The notes beneath the pieces were generated by a model that saw only the letters and a program-made list of their open reading frames with translations, did not search any database and was not told where the DNA came from. Of a stretch of DNA of 64,000 nt, positions 23,005 to 50,000 are shown in pieces; the first letter of the stretch is position 1, and every line of letters begins with the position of its first letter. Source of the DNA: Cliona cf. orientalis (Eukaryota; Porifera; Demospongiae; Clionaida; Clionaidae); the NCBI GenBank assembly GCA_963930775.1, contig OZ005694.1:7946045-8010044 (forward strand), in the 5' to 3' direction. The position numbers and the translations under genes were made by a program.

Positions 23005-23235
23005 CGGCTCTCCACACTGCCAGGGCGCTGATACAGCTACAGAGGTCGACGCCCACCTGCGTCTACGCGCACCACTATGTATCGCGCATGCGCTGTATCA
23101 CGGACCAACTAGCGATATGGAAAAGGTCGACACACAAAAACAGGATAGCAGCCTGGACACCGGTAGATAAAAATCTCCACCCTGCCAAGATAGCATAATG
23201 TTACCTGTAGACTTGCATCGAATCAATGCTGGATA
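23005..23235. promoter_or_regulatory. Putative shared divergent promoter
   Basis: The 231 bp between the start codons of the minus-strand receptor gene and plus-strand desaturase gene A is richer in CpG than its surroundings and holds GCGCATGCGC. The head-to-head layout requires both 5' UTRs and promoters to fit here unless there are upstream non-coding exons. Confidence 0.5.
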
Positions 23236-26200
23236 ATGTCATCTCTTTCAGCTCAGGATGACGCCGTGATAAATCATGGCAGTTCCACCAACGGCTGTGC
23301 ATCAGGCGGCAGAGTCCCGCGCAAATTCACATGGAAGGAGCTGAGCAAGTTGAACGAGCCTCACAACGCACACGTTGCCTATAGAAGAAAGGTGAGCAGT
23401 TGCATGCACTGAGAGTCACGTACGCGCACAGTAGTCTGGCTCCACGAGACTACCGTAACAGTGCACGCATAGACGGCCCGCAATCCTGTGCAGGGCGAGA
23501 CGCTAATTTTAATAAATATCGTAGTATGAACTAGCTAGCATTTTAACCTTGTGTATGTACTTTTAATACAATCTCGACTCTCTGTAGCTGTGCAGTGATA
23601 GATGCAGCTACATTTGATATGCATTCACTGTAATAATAATAATTATTATTAACTTTACGTATAGTCTATAGCTAGCTGCACGATAACTATGGGATGTACA
23701 AGTGTCAACTAATTAATAGATGCAGCAATAAACTCCAAGCTCTTTGATTATTAATTTAATAATTTCTCCAGGTATATGATGTGAGTTCGTTTGTGTCGAA
23801 ACACCCTGGTGGGGTAGACCAGATTCTCTGTGCTGCTGGGCGAGATATTACCCAGGTCTTTGAGGCCTATCACAACCCTGAAGTGGCCAAGTATGTTTGT
23901 CGATTAGCTGACCCTGTAGCTAACACGATTCGTAAATCTTTAAGTTATTGTCTCGGTTTCTTCTGAGAATTATGGCTCTATTCTCTACAATAATTGTTTA
24001 CCATACATTAATAATAATATTATTACCCCATACAGTGTATTGGATATGTACTATGTTGGTGAGCTAGTGGACAATGAATTTCCCGTCTTTCCAGAAATGG
24101 GGTGAGTTTTGCATAGCTAGCCACATTGAATTTTGGCAATAATAATATATTTTTTATTGCTAATAATAATGATATTATGTACACATGCAGGCAGTTCTAT
24201 CGTACGTTGAAGGAAAGAGTGAACAAGCACCTCAAGGATAACAACCTGGTATAATAATTAAAATACTATAGCCAGGGTAAAATTACAAAGTCAGAGGATT
24301 AGATGTATGTTAATGCCAGGTATAGTACTGATACTATTAGACATGCCTGCATGCATCACCTGGTACATGCATGTATACCAGTGTGCCTGGCCATGGGTCC
24401 AAAATGGAAGCCACATTTGCTATTGAATTGGACTAGCTGGTGGCAAAATACAATTGATTATAATAATATTCTAGTAGTTCTTGAAGGGGTTCAGGAAGGT
24501 TATCAGTTTCATAGCCCTACATGTATACCTGTGCTGCAAAAGGTTCTCATAGACCCAGATTCTGCTCCTTTCAAAACAGACTTCAGAATCTCCGGGATGG
24601 TTTCTTGACCCAGCCAAACAGCAAAAGTGTGTTAAACTGATACACGGTCAGCACCCCCAAGGGTTCGATTTTACACTTGAGTACCTTCATTAGCGTTCAT
24701 AATAAATCTAGAATGGAAAGGGGTGCCAAATTTCACCTTTCCTTTAATTCCTGTGGGCATGTTATGCAGGATCGCAAAGTGGAGTTCTGGTCTCTGTTTA
24801 AAAACTTTTGGATCACTTTCATTGTCCTTTCCACGTGGTACTTGGCGGTAAGCTCTCCTGTGGAATGTATGCATACATTGGTTATTAGTGCAATTAATCA
24901 CACACTTCCGAGTACAATTAGGACAGTAACCAGTACTCTTACATGATTGTATGAGTATACAGTCAATAATAGCATGAGTGACAGCGAGTGCTATTTGGCT
25001 GTACGAGTATACTACAAGTAAGAATTATGGTACTGTGTTGCTGCCCTAACAGTACGAGGATTATAAAGTATAACATTATAGGACTTCATACACTTAATAA
25101 TAATTGCACTAGCTGGTCTAGCCAAGGGCTTATAGACTCTAAGCCCTTGGTCTAGCTTATGTTATCGATCGAGAAAGTCAGCTATGTAGCATTATAAACT
25201 GATGCCAGCTGGTGTAGGGAAATCATTGCCATTCACTCTAGTGGATTATTTTTGCTTGGCATCTGTTCTGTTATCATGATTGTGTATACAGTAGTAATGT
25301 ATGTAGCTACTCCTGAAACTAACACATGGTATGACTATAGTTTCAATAGCATGATGCTTCCTGTGCATGTACTATAAAGATGTTGACATTCAATATGCTA
25401 CCATATCCATGACCTCATTTAAGATTAAATTTCTTACATACCATACCATGAAACATACATAAAAAATCTCTTATATTATATCATTCTGTTATGCCATGTC
25501 GCCAGTCACGTACTATGCATACAATAGTTATCTGACAATAATTGCTGTCAGATAATGCATCTCATGCACCCCAATTACTGTCAGATAACTATTTTGTTGG
25601 TAGCTAGTTGACCTTTGTTCATCATTGGCCTACTTTATGATGACCCAACCCCTTCCCACAGCCAGCAAATTACCTCTGGTTGCTAGGTAACTACCAACAA
25701 AATTTAATGACAATATTATATTATTACTATGCTTTAGGTTGTGTCTTATTCCTTTCTACCACTTGCACTTTTCTCTGCCACCATTTGTGGCCTCTTCTCA
25801 TCGGTCTTTCTCCTCACCATGCACCACGATGCAAAGTAAGCAAGAACTTTTTATAAACCATGATCGAGAATGATGCATTGTAAGTTATTCCATACATGCA
25901 TAATAATAATATTATTATTATTATTTTGTTAGCAATGCAGACTAGCTAGCTATAGCCTAGCTGCCAGTCCATGCCATACAGTAATGTAATGATCTAGATA
26001 GCTACATGTACGTATACCAGTGCTCCGGCCACCATACAGGCACTAGCTCAGCTGCATGTACACCGATTGAATTACCGTAAATCGCGAATATTTCGTGTCT
26101 AAAATGCGATAATTTTTCGCGTTAAATAATTTTCGGACAAACGACCCTGTACCGCATTATCGTTAATATTGCGCATGTATTTCGTGCGTTTAATTTTCGC

Positions 26201-28657
26201 ACAAGCCATGCTGTCCGTTTTAACATCGAAATATTCGCGATTTACCGTATTGTGGACTAGGGTAGTTCCGTTTTGACATGTTTGTTTTTGAACATGATTT
26301 GACTACGGATGCTCTGCTGGAGATTGCATGGTCTTAGTGGCATTAGATGTTGTTACCATATAAGTAATAATATTATATACCAAGTATAGATAAAGGTAGC
26401 TTGAACATGTACCATAGTTAAAAATTTTCAAGGCTCTCTAGGGAGAGACAAGAGATGAAGTGTTACGTACAGTATTGTCTATGGGCTACTGAGGAATGAG
26501 TGATGTTTTTTACTACTGGTATAATATTGTTATTATGACTATACTGTGTGCAGTCACTGTGCTATTACTCACAATCCCTGGGTGTGGAGAGCCCTACAGC
26601 TCCTATCAGAGAGCGTCTTGGGAATTTCATCCTACTGCTGGAAACATGAGGTACGTACATGTACATGTGGCTACACAGTGCGCTTGCAGTATTTCGCAAT
26701 AATTTTATGCACGACATTGTAACTATATGTCATGTACGTATGCACAAAAATTAATATTAAAAAATGACAATGACATACTAATCATGTACAGCATAACCTT
26801 GGACATCATCCCTATACTAACATGGAGCCTGACCCAGACCTTCCAACCTCGGAGAAGGTATATACAAATTCTGTATTATATTTAATTAATTAATTAATTA
26901 AGGCATGCTGTATGAAGTGAAGCCAGCTCAGCCTGCAGGTTGGTCACATGACAAGGCTATACATACAGTTGAGATTACCATACTTTACGCTTTTTATCAA
27001 ATATTATAATTAGCCACCGTCAGTCTGGAGGGTCAAAAGGTCACAGAAGTGGAGAAAATTCTACGTATTTCAGCACCTGTACATGCCTATTGTATACTCA
27101 CTGGTAAGCATGAATTATAGTTCTCCACAACAAAAATCATTAATAAAAAGGCTGATTGAAATTAATTTTGAACACACCAAAAATACTACCAGTATTTAAT
27201 TTTTTACTCACGTGTACGTACCTCTGTATATACTATAGATGGCCATGAAATTTCGGATCGAGGATTTTGTGTACCTTTACAAAAGCAAAAGATGTACGTA
27301 CCAAAGTTTGTGTGATAATAATAATTATTATGTAGGAAGTTTAGAATAATATGCGGGGTTGTATAGTTGGCTCTCATGTAATTGACAGTATAGCTAGGTT
27401 ATTCATAATTGAAGCCATGTTCAGGGTGTTACCACTAACCACGTGCACTGTGCACCACCTGCATGTTGTTGATCGATCCGCCCCTGATTCTATAGGAAAC
27501 GTTTACATGGTGATCAATTTTTAAATTTAATAGGGTAATGTATAATTATTATTATTGTGCAGCTCACATCCGAATGAACCCCCTTACCACTACTCAGTGG
27601 ACGATGTTTTGGACTGGAAAGATTGTCCACTGCCTCTTCAAGTATGTTGTACCATATTTCTACACACCATCAGTTTGGCATCTGGTGAGTGATTATCTTA
27701 AGATTAAATTTTTAATGGTCCGTAGCTCACTTACCATTATTGTATTGTAACACATGCATAATCATGCACGAAGGTCATGGTAAACATCGTCAGTGATGTT
27801 GCCTTCTCTCTCCTCTGGGGCAATCTCAACATGTCCAACCACGTCTCCAGTGGAGTAAGCAACCAACTCAATCCTTTAACATGACATTATGCATATCTTT
27901 TTATCATTATTATCATAATAATATTATTAATTATAGGTTGTTCTTCCTCCAACACCTGATGAGAACAATATGGTACACATGGACTGGTGAGTAGTATATA
28001 CTGAGTATTTGTGATCTGCATAATAATAATTATTATAGTGCATGCAATGTTATGCATAATTATTATTTGTACATACCAGCTCAAACTATTGCATTTCCAT
28101 AACTACCGTATTTCTTCTAAAAATTCGGCCCTTCTAATCATTCGGCACCCTTTACCGAATGATTGAAAAATAGTCTCTAATTTTCGGCCAAGGTCGTCAT
28201 ATGCGTATATGCTATGAACGAGAATAGAATACGCACGAGACTGAATGTTGAATATTAATCTCTAAAAATTCGGCGAAGCTAAAGCAATATTATTATTTTC
28301 ATGCCAAATTTTTAGAAGAAATACGGTATTATTATAACCATAATTATAAGGGCTTATTGAGCCGCATGAACTTTGCATTATAGGGCTGAGCTTCAGGTGA
28401 TAACCACATGTGACTACTGCACCGACAGTTGGTTCTGGTACATCATCTCGGGGGGCATCAACCATCAAACGGCGCATCATCTCTTCCCTGACATGGCCCA
28501 GGGTCACTACCTCTGGGTGACCCCTCTGCTCGAGAAGACCAGCAAGGAGTTCGGGATCCAGTACAACTGTATGACATCATTCTGGGAGGCGTGGAAGAAA
28601 CACGTTGAGTACTTGAAGAACATGGGGAGGGACGCTGGGAGCAAGAAGAGTGGATGA
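23236..28657 (+). CDS. Cytochrome-b5-fused front-end fatty acid desaturase A, 469 aa
   Basis: Exons: 23236-23391, 23772-23890, 24036-24101, 24191-24248, 24770-24847, 25738-25835, 26554-26650, 26792-26857, 27014-27103, 27239-27293, 27563-27684, 27774-27854, 27937-27986, 28384-28657. The sum is exactly 470 codons with stop. The N-terminal cytochrome b5 domain has heme ligands in HPGG (His63) and YH (His86). Three di-iron His boxes follow: HDANH (189-193), HNLGHH (225-230) and QTAHH (407-411). The Gln in the third box marks front-end desaturases, which use cytochrome b5 electrons in the ER membrane to insert a double bond between an existing one and the carboxyl end. Hydrophobic spans lie between the boxes. 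Unlike B-D, there is no intron after HHLFP and the exon before the third box is 3 nt longer; it is also the most divergent paralogue. Regiospecificity cannot be read from sequence. Confidence 0.93.
25520..25712. mobile_element. Hairpin-capped element in gene A intron 5
   Basis: It contains a TAGTTATCTGACA/TGTCAGATAACTA hairpin followed by TTTTGTTGGTAG, and ends near GTTGCTAGGTAACTACCAACAAAAT-like sequence. This order is the same as in the two inverted copies at 33284-33912, so it is probably an older relative. Confidence 0.55.
26073..26249. mobile_element. TACCGTA-ended MITE, family X, copy 1
   Basis: It starts TACCGTAAATCGCGAATATT and ends with the inverted counterpart CGCGATTTACCGTA. A second copy lies at 43760-43949 with the same order of internal sequence (TTTTCGGACAAACGACCC, ATTGCGCATGTATTTCG). 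It sits in gene A intron 6. Confidence 0.85.
26270..26361. repeat. Dispersed ~90-bp repeat, copy 1
   Basis: Shares GGATGCTCT, TGGTCTTAGTG and CATTAGATGTTGTTACCATA with 46475-46570, in the same order. Non-coding; origin unknown. Confidence 0.7.
28104..28328. mobile_element. TACCGTA-ended MITE, family W
   Basis: Starts TACCGTATTTCTTCTAAAAA and ends with the mirrored TTTTAGAAGAAATACGGTA, in gene A intron 13. Internal ATTCGGC motifs are repeated in both orientations. Confidence 0.8.
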
Positions 28658-29218
28658 TCACATGACATGTATATACGATTTTAATAAGACTTAGTAATTT
28701 AGTTATCATCATGACAGCATTGTTTTGATTAAACATTCATAATATTAATTTCAACGTAGCAATATTATTATAATGGGCTAATTAGCTAATTCTCAAGCTC
28801 ATGCACTAAACTTATAAATGCATGCATGTACATAACCTCTTATGCATAGCTACCTATTCTCTGCGGACTTATTATTCATGATCGGATTGATAATTTTGGT
28901 ACATTGTCATAATAATAATAATGAAGTTGTACAAAATGTCATGAAGCTTTGTATTGTTACATATATAGAACAGTAATAATAATCATCATGACACTGTAAA
29001 ATGGCATAAAATGAACTGTAATAATATAATAGTATTGCATGAGACCTAAGCAAGTGAAAATATTAGTATGATTGTTGAGGTTGATATCTTTCTTATTCTA
29101 CCAGTGTTGGTGTAAAAAGAACAAGTGGACTTAATACTATGCGTACAAATTACTAGTATGTCACTAATTAAGTCTTGTATTAAGATGCCACACTAGGCTG
29201 TGAGGTTAATAAAATTAA
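28658..29218. other. Convergent intergenic region between genes A and B
   Basis: The two genes end tail to tail 561 bp apart. An ATTAAA at 28728-28733 is a possible gene A poly(A) signal. The rest is AT-rich with no gene. Confidence 0.5.
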
Positions 29219-37624
<8,406 letters not shown>

Positions 37625-38559
37625 ATCCAAGTCACCGATGTCACCAACAACTCTTGCAGCACCAATGTATATAGTCTCGCGCTCCAGCCCATCCCATGGC
37701 CCGGCCCATATCCGCAGCGCGCGCTAGGCTTGCGCTCGCGCTCGTACGTAGATTAGAGCTATAGATCGCGTATCGCGCACGCAGAGGGTGGCCTGGGGGG
37801 TGGGCAGGAAGGAGAAATGAAAACTCCAAAGTGCATGACTGCAAGTTTCAGACAACAATGTCCAGCGGCTCTTCTGGCAGTTCTGCTCCTACCTGGAACC
37901 AAGCTTGCACAATGCAAATTATTCAAACTTGCCAGAGCCTGAAACGGTAGCTAGCTTTAGTAGCTATAGTCAACTGTCAACAACTGTAACAAAGGCCCTT
38001 TCTTTATTACAGTTGTTGCAATTGACAATTGACTGAAAGGATGACTTTTGGAATGTAGCTATAGCTTGAAACTATTCACTATAATAATAATAATATTATT
38101 ATTATTCTGTTCAGTGCCAATTGGTTCCTTTACTTTTGAATTAGTAACACTGATTCTATTTATGTGATAGAATTTCATAGATTAATTGTAATTTCATGCC
38201 TGATCGAGCTAAACGGGTATCCATTATGTAGCATGTGTAGCTATTCTCAAGCATTCTTGTGTGGGAGTACCTACTTAGCCACTTTTCATGGCCTTTTGCT
38301 CAATACATGCATTATTAATTATGATAATATTGAGTGAATTCATACTATGATAATACTGATTATTATGAGATACTCTGGGAAATATATAATAAGCTTACAA
38401 TATGTCATGCACTGAGATAATACTAATTGTCATGAAAAGTGGATCACAAAAAATAATGTAAGTTCATTCACAGTAACTGTATGCCTATTAAAATTTAATG
38501 ATAATGCAAAGGAAAATAAGTCATGACTCCATGATTGTTCCAACCAGAATCCAGCATTC
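37625..38559. other. Intergenic region between genes B and C
   Basis: The 100 bp next to the gene B start is CpG-rich (GCGCGCGCTAGGCTTGCGCT) and is the probable promoter. The rest is AT-rich, with an (AAT)n/(ATT)n palindrome near 38082-38107 and TTTAAT (ATTAAA on -) at about 38493, a possible gene C poly(A) signal. Confidence 0.5.
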
Positions 38560-44891
<6,332 letters not shown>

Positions 44892-45504
44892 AATGTAGTG
44901 TACCGAACCGCTGGACTGCGCTTTGCTCCAGTAGATCTAGACACAGGTTGATCGATAGATTGATGACGGTGACGAGCAGTCTGATACACAAGTATAGCGC
45001 GCTCTGTACTGCTCCTAGGTATACGCGACCGGAAATTATTTTACCGCAATGTAAGGCCGGAAATTAATAGTTTGCTATCCTAACCCCCGCGCCGCATCTG
45101 GTAATATTAGACACTCTAAATCTAGCCTCAGGTAAACATTTCAGTGCTATAATTATAATATCACGTATTGCGCACAATATTATTACTGCAGTTAATTAAC
45201 ACTCTAGGGCCTCTTCATATTATTATGGAAAGGCCTGGGCATACATTATAAGGAAGTTTAAGGCTACATATACAATCAGCTATTAATATTATTGAATTAA
45301 ATATTATTATAATAATACATTAGCTCTTCTTTCCAAGTTTAATTGAATCCTGTCGCATGATATTACTAACAAAAATGAATTAAAATCTGATTGGCTCTCT
45401 TTATAGTGTGTAATTTTATTTTACTAAACTAAATTCTATAGTTTAAGTCATAATTATAATATTGAAGTCTTAGTTGTTCAAACAACGTAATTTAACTGCT
45501 GAGG
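44892..45504. other. Intergenic region between genes C and D
   Basis: TTTATT at 45415-45420 (AATAAA on -) lies about 85 nt beyond the gene D stop and is a good poly(A) signal candidate. The right-hand end of gene C's promoter region near 44990-45100 is richer in CpG. No gene is seen. Confidence 0.55.
45415..45420 (-). terminator. Candidate poly(A) signal of gene D
   Basis: AATAAA on the minus strand, 85 nt downstream of the stop codon at 45505. Confidence 0.55.
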
Positions 45505-46952
45505 TTAGCCGTCCTGGTTGTTGTCATGGTGATGGTGATGACCACTCCCCATTCTCTTGAGGTAGCTGAAGTGCAGGGAGAGAACGTCTTTGAAAGTGTC
45601 GGCTCCGTTGTATTTTATTCCAAACTCGGCACAAGTCTGTTTCACGATCGGAGTGATCCAGTGATAGTGAGACTGCAACACACCTGCAAAAATTTTATTA
45701 CAATAGTAATAGAAGTCTGAATGTTTCCCGGGCCGCCGGGCCGGGGGGCCAGGAAGTGCTCCCCCCCCCCCATACCACACACCCTCAGCCCCCTTGGGAT
45801 TGATTTATCTCCCTTTAACGATTGTTTTTCCCTTGGGATTGGGATTGCATTTAATGGTTCCAGGAATGCATAATGAAAGAATTATGCGCTCCTGATGGCT
45901 TTCTATTTCATGCCACCCCCCTCCCCCCCCTCAGTACTGTTATTATCATAATAATATTATAGAAGCACAGCAGATGTTAAAAGGAGAAAGCATTGTTTTC
46001 ACAGCTGGGTGATTATTTCCAAAAGAGTGTGCATAGATATAGAATAGTAATGTTCAAGCACTACAACACTACTATAATATAGAGGTATGTAGCTAGCTAA
46101 CCACCATAATATTATTTTAATTTCCAATGGCGTAAATTTTAATTCTCCCAAAATTTATTCCACCTATAGATGGCTTCAAATCCCATGCCATAATAATACC
46201 ATGATATTATAACATGCATAATAATATTATATTAGGAGTATCTAATCTACTCCTGATTATATACCTGGGAAGAGGTGGTGTGCTGTTTGATGGTTGAGGC
46301 CTCCAGAGAGGAAGTACCACACCCAGCTGTCCGTGCAGTAGTCCTGCGTCGTCCTCACCTGCAACTCAGCCCTGGAATTAATTATATATAATCACAAAAA
46401 AAAACTATTAGTATGTCTCATTCCCAGTCTCCCTTCCATACAAGATTAATAATAGTCATGACATTTACGTAAGGGTAGCTCTGTTTTGTTAGCTTTGAAC
46501 ATGACTTGACTAGGGATGCTCTACTGGAGAATGGTCTTAGTGACATTAGATGTTGTTACCATAGCAACACACATACCAAAGCTTAATATTGAATCAAGAC
46601 TAAAGAATTACTCTTGATAGAATGACTATACTATAGACTTACCAGTCTCCATGGACCACGTTGTCTTTATCAGGCACGGGCCACTCAACCTAAATGTACA
46701 TGTACACAAAAATTGTTGTATTGTAGTTAATTAAGTGACCAGTTATATTATAATTAATAGCATGGAGGCTAACCTCCTCGGTAACGTGGTTAACTTGGGT
46801 CAGCTGTGCCAACCAAAAGCCGTACGTGACATCATAGATAATATTCATCAGCACCTGCAATTTAATGGACAGACTTAATAGCTGCATGAGAGAGAGAGAG
46901 AAGAGAGAGGAAGAGAGGTATATACGAGGGAGGAAGGGAGAGGGAAAGAGAG

Positions 46953-47050
<98 letters not shown>

Positions 47051-50000
47051 GGGAAAAAAGACAGACAGAGAGACCTGCTCACCAGCTTTCCGAAGGACAT
47101 AAAGTAATAAGGGATGATAAATCTCATAACAACATGGATGATCTTTCCAGTGCAGAACACCGCCCACTGGGAGGGGCTTAGTGGGTTCATACGAACATAG
47201 CCTACATCAAGTGAACCAAAAAAATATCAAATTTTGCAGTCAACTCTCTGTAATACTACGTACTGTATGGCCGGAAATTTTCAAGGATCCAATTTTCACG
47301 GAAGGCCCATCTTCAAAGATTTCAAGAACTAATTTTCACGGATGGACATTTCAGAGTCGCTCTGGCCACCCACAATATCCATTAGGCTGAAAATATGTGT
47401 TTAGTATTTCGTGGATCGCCAGTTAACCGCGAAAACCACAAAAATTGACTCCCTCGAAATTTCTGGCCATACAGTATATTACTATAATATACTACCACCT
47501 CAAGTGCCCTAATTGAAGGGGTATCCCCATTTCAAAAGTATAGTATTAATGCATGGTTGGGACTAGGGGTATAATATAGTGTCAGGATAGTGTCCTGCTG
47601 ATCTAGAGAGGTACATGACCTTATTATGGATATCCTTAATAAAAAGGTTTCATTTAGTAGGTATGATATAAGTTAAGGGCAGAAACTAACTTTTCTTGAG
47701 GACAAAGACGGTATGCAAATCTTGCAATCTCATTTTCACTCCAAGCTGAAAAGAAAGGAAGATTCGAAGTGAAAGAGCAAAATTAATTATTATAACACTA
47801 TGGTTTTATTTGGTACAGGTTGGCTGGTATGAAGATTAAAATTGGTTACTGTAGGACGGGTTTTAATTGCGTAGTTTAATGATTGCGTTCTAGTCAAGTC
47901 AGGCCAAATTGCGAATCCAATAATTGCGATGGATAACTCCGTACCGTACTGTAGTATATATATTATGTTTGCGAATCTATTAATTGCGAAACGTAGAAAA
48001 ATTCGCAATTCGCAATATTAATAGATACTTGCAATTAAAACCCGACCTACGGTATATTTACACATGCATACATGTAACTATGTAACACTACAAAATTTGT
48101 AGTCCAGAGTTGTTTGTCAGAAAATTTAATAGTCAACACCAAAAAATTTGTCACATAAAACATTCTTAACACAAAAATGTGTAAATCAATTTTTCCGAGA
48201 GACAAGCTAGCTGCAATTTTGTCAAGGGTTGGTTTCTAACAATTTCTAGCACTATCAGCTGCAATGCTGTATTGTGGTTTACACGCAATTTTAAATAATT
48301 ATTGCCCCTGGATTCATTTTTCTATAATATATACATTTTCTTTACACCACGGTAAAAAAATCTGACGCACAATGATGTTAACTTAATTTAATAATACATA
48401 ATTGCATATTTTTGCTAAGGTTTGGTAGTTATGGCAACTCTAGATGTAAAATGCAATTTTGTTTATGGAAAAAAAAACAGATGATTAAGATCAGGGCAGA
48501 TTTCAGCAGAGTCAAAATAAAACCTCAAGCTGTAGCACTTGCATGCATACACCTAGGGATATTCCATAAGAGAAATTTATCTAACTTTTGGCATAAGATT
48601 ATATTAAATTTTCATAGTTAATAGTTGATGGCAGCTACAAATGTCATACACAAATTCATAAAAATATGCATGGTATTAAAATTTAAGATTTGGAACTGTT
48701 ACACTAAATTCTCTACATCTGTAGTTACATTGGTCCACCTACCATTGTGTAGATAAATGGCATGTATAAGTGTTGGTAGACATAGCGACCGATCCACCTT
48801 TGACCTGCCTTTATCCGCCATATCGAAGGAGGTTGCTACGGTGATGCACAAGTACAAGGATTAGTAGACTAGTGTGCATGTCAAGCATACGGGGTGATGA
48901 GAGTGTGTGTGCCCATCCTTGTTAAGCTAAGAACTTTCATGTAATTACTATTGTTGGGGCTCTGTGCTTTGGTGATTTAATTATCCCGGCAGACTCTGTG
49001 AACGTAGTTTGGGTATAGGGTTGACTTTCGCCCTTAAAGCTGGAAGGGGGGAGTTCGGGTGCCTAAGGGTGGTCGTAGCTCAGTGGTAGAGCGCTGGTGG
49101 CTCAAGCCAGTGGCCCTGGGTTCGATTCCCGGTGGCTGCCCGGATTTTTTCTCTTCCAGCTAGCTTTAGGATGTAGATGGGGTGATGAGAGTGTGTGTGC
49201 CCATCCTTGTTAAGCTAAGAACTTTCATGTGTTCAAACAAGTCTTAAGTGTGTACAGTGCATGGAACCCCTCTATAAGGATACCCCTGAAATGAGGACAT
49301 CTCCTTTAATCAGGACACTATGCGTGACCCCAGCTACATAGAAAAGTTTATAGAACTACCCCTGTCATGAGCTAGGACATTTCCTTTAATCAGGACACTT
49401 GAAGCTGTCCCAAGGGTATCCGGAAGAGAGAGCTAGGTTCCACTATATAATGATACACTTACATCAGGCCGAGTGTAGATGTCCGGGTCTGCTTGGTCGA
49501 TGTTGGTATAGAGATGATGCCCAAACACATGCTGCGGAGTATATTATATATAATTATATCCCTTTTACATACTTTCCTAGAACAATTATTCTTAATATCG
49601 CACTGCTAAGTGTGCGATATTAACCCCCTTAGGGTGTACAGTGCGATATTAATTCCTTTAGGGTGTACTAGTACTGTATACTTGATAATGAGGTAACAGT
49701 TAGGAATATAGATGTAGGGAGGGAATAGGTGACCAACCAGTCAAGAATGCAGCCAGCTGACTGTGTGCATACATACCAACAGACCACACTGGTTTACACA
49801 GGTACAGGAAGCATACGCGCAGTAATTGATACCACACAGGATACAATTTAGCAATCATTCAATAATTGATACTTGCCACGTGCAAGAATTAGCTAGCTAG
49901 TTGGTACAGCTAGTGTACGGCGCTTCTCTCGATCGAGAAACTATAAAAAGGATGCCACTATTGTTGACCGAACTGACGCTGGACTATTATTGGCTAGTTA

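Noticed and set aside
37625-37630. Gene B start two codons upstream (MD before MPG)
   Set aside because: The upstream codon is TTG, not ATG; MPGxD is the start shared by paralogues.
45505-45560. Poly-His tail as a vector His-tag contaminant
   Set aside because: The exon continues into native intron and 3' sequence and matches the paralogue exon end; no vector sequence is present.
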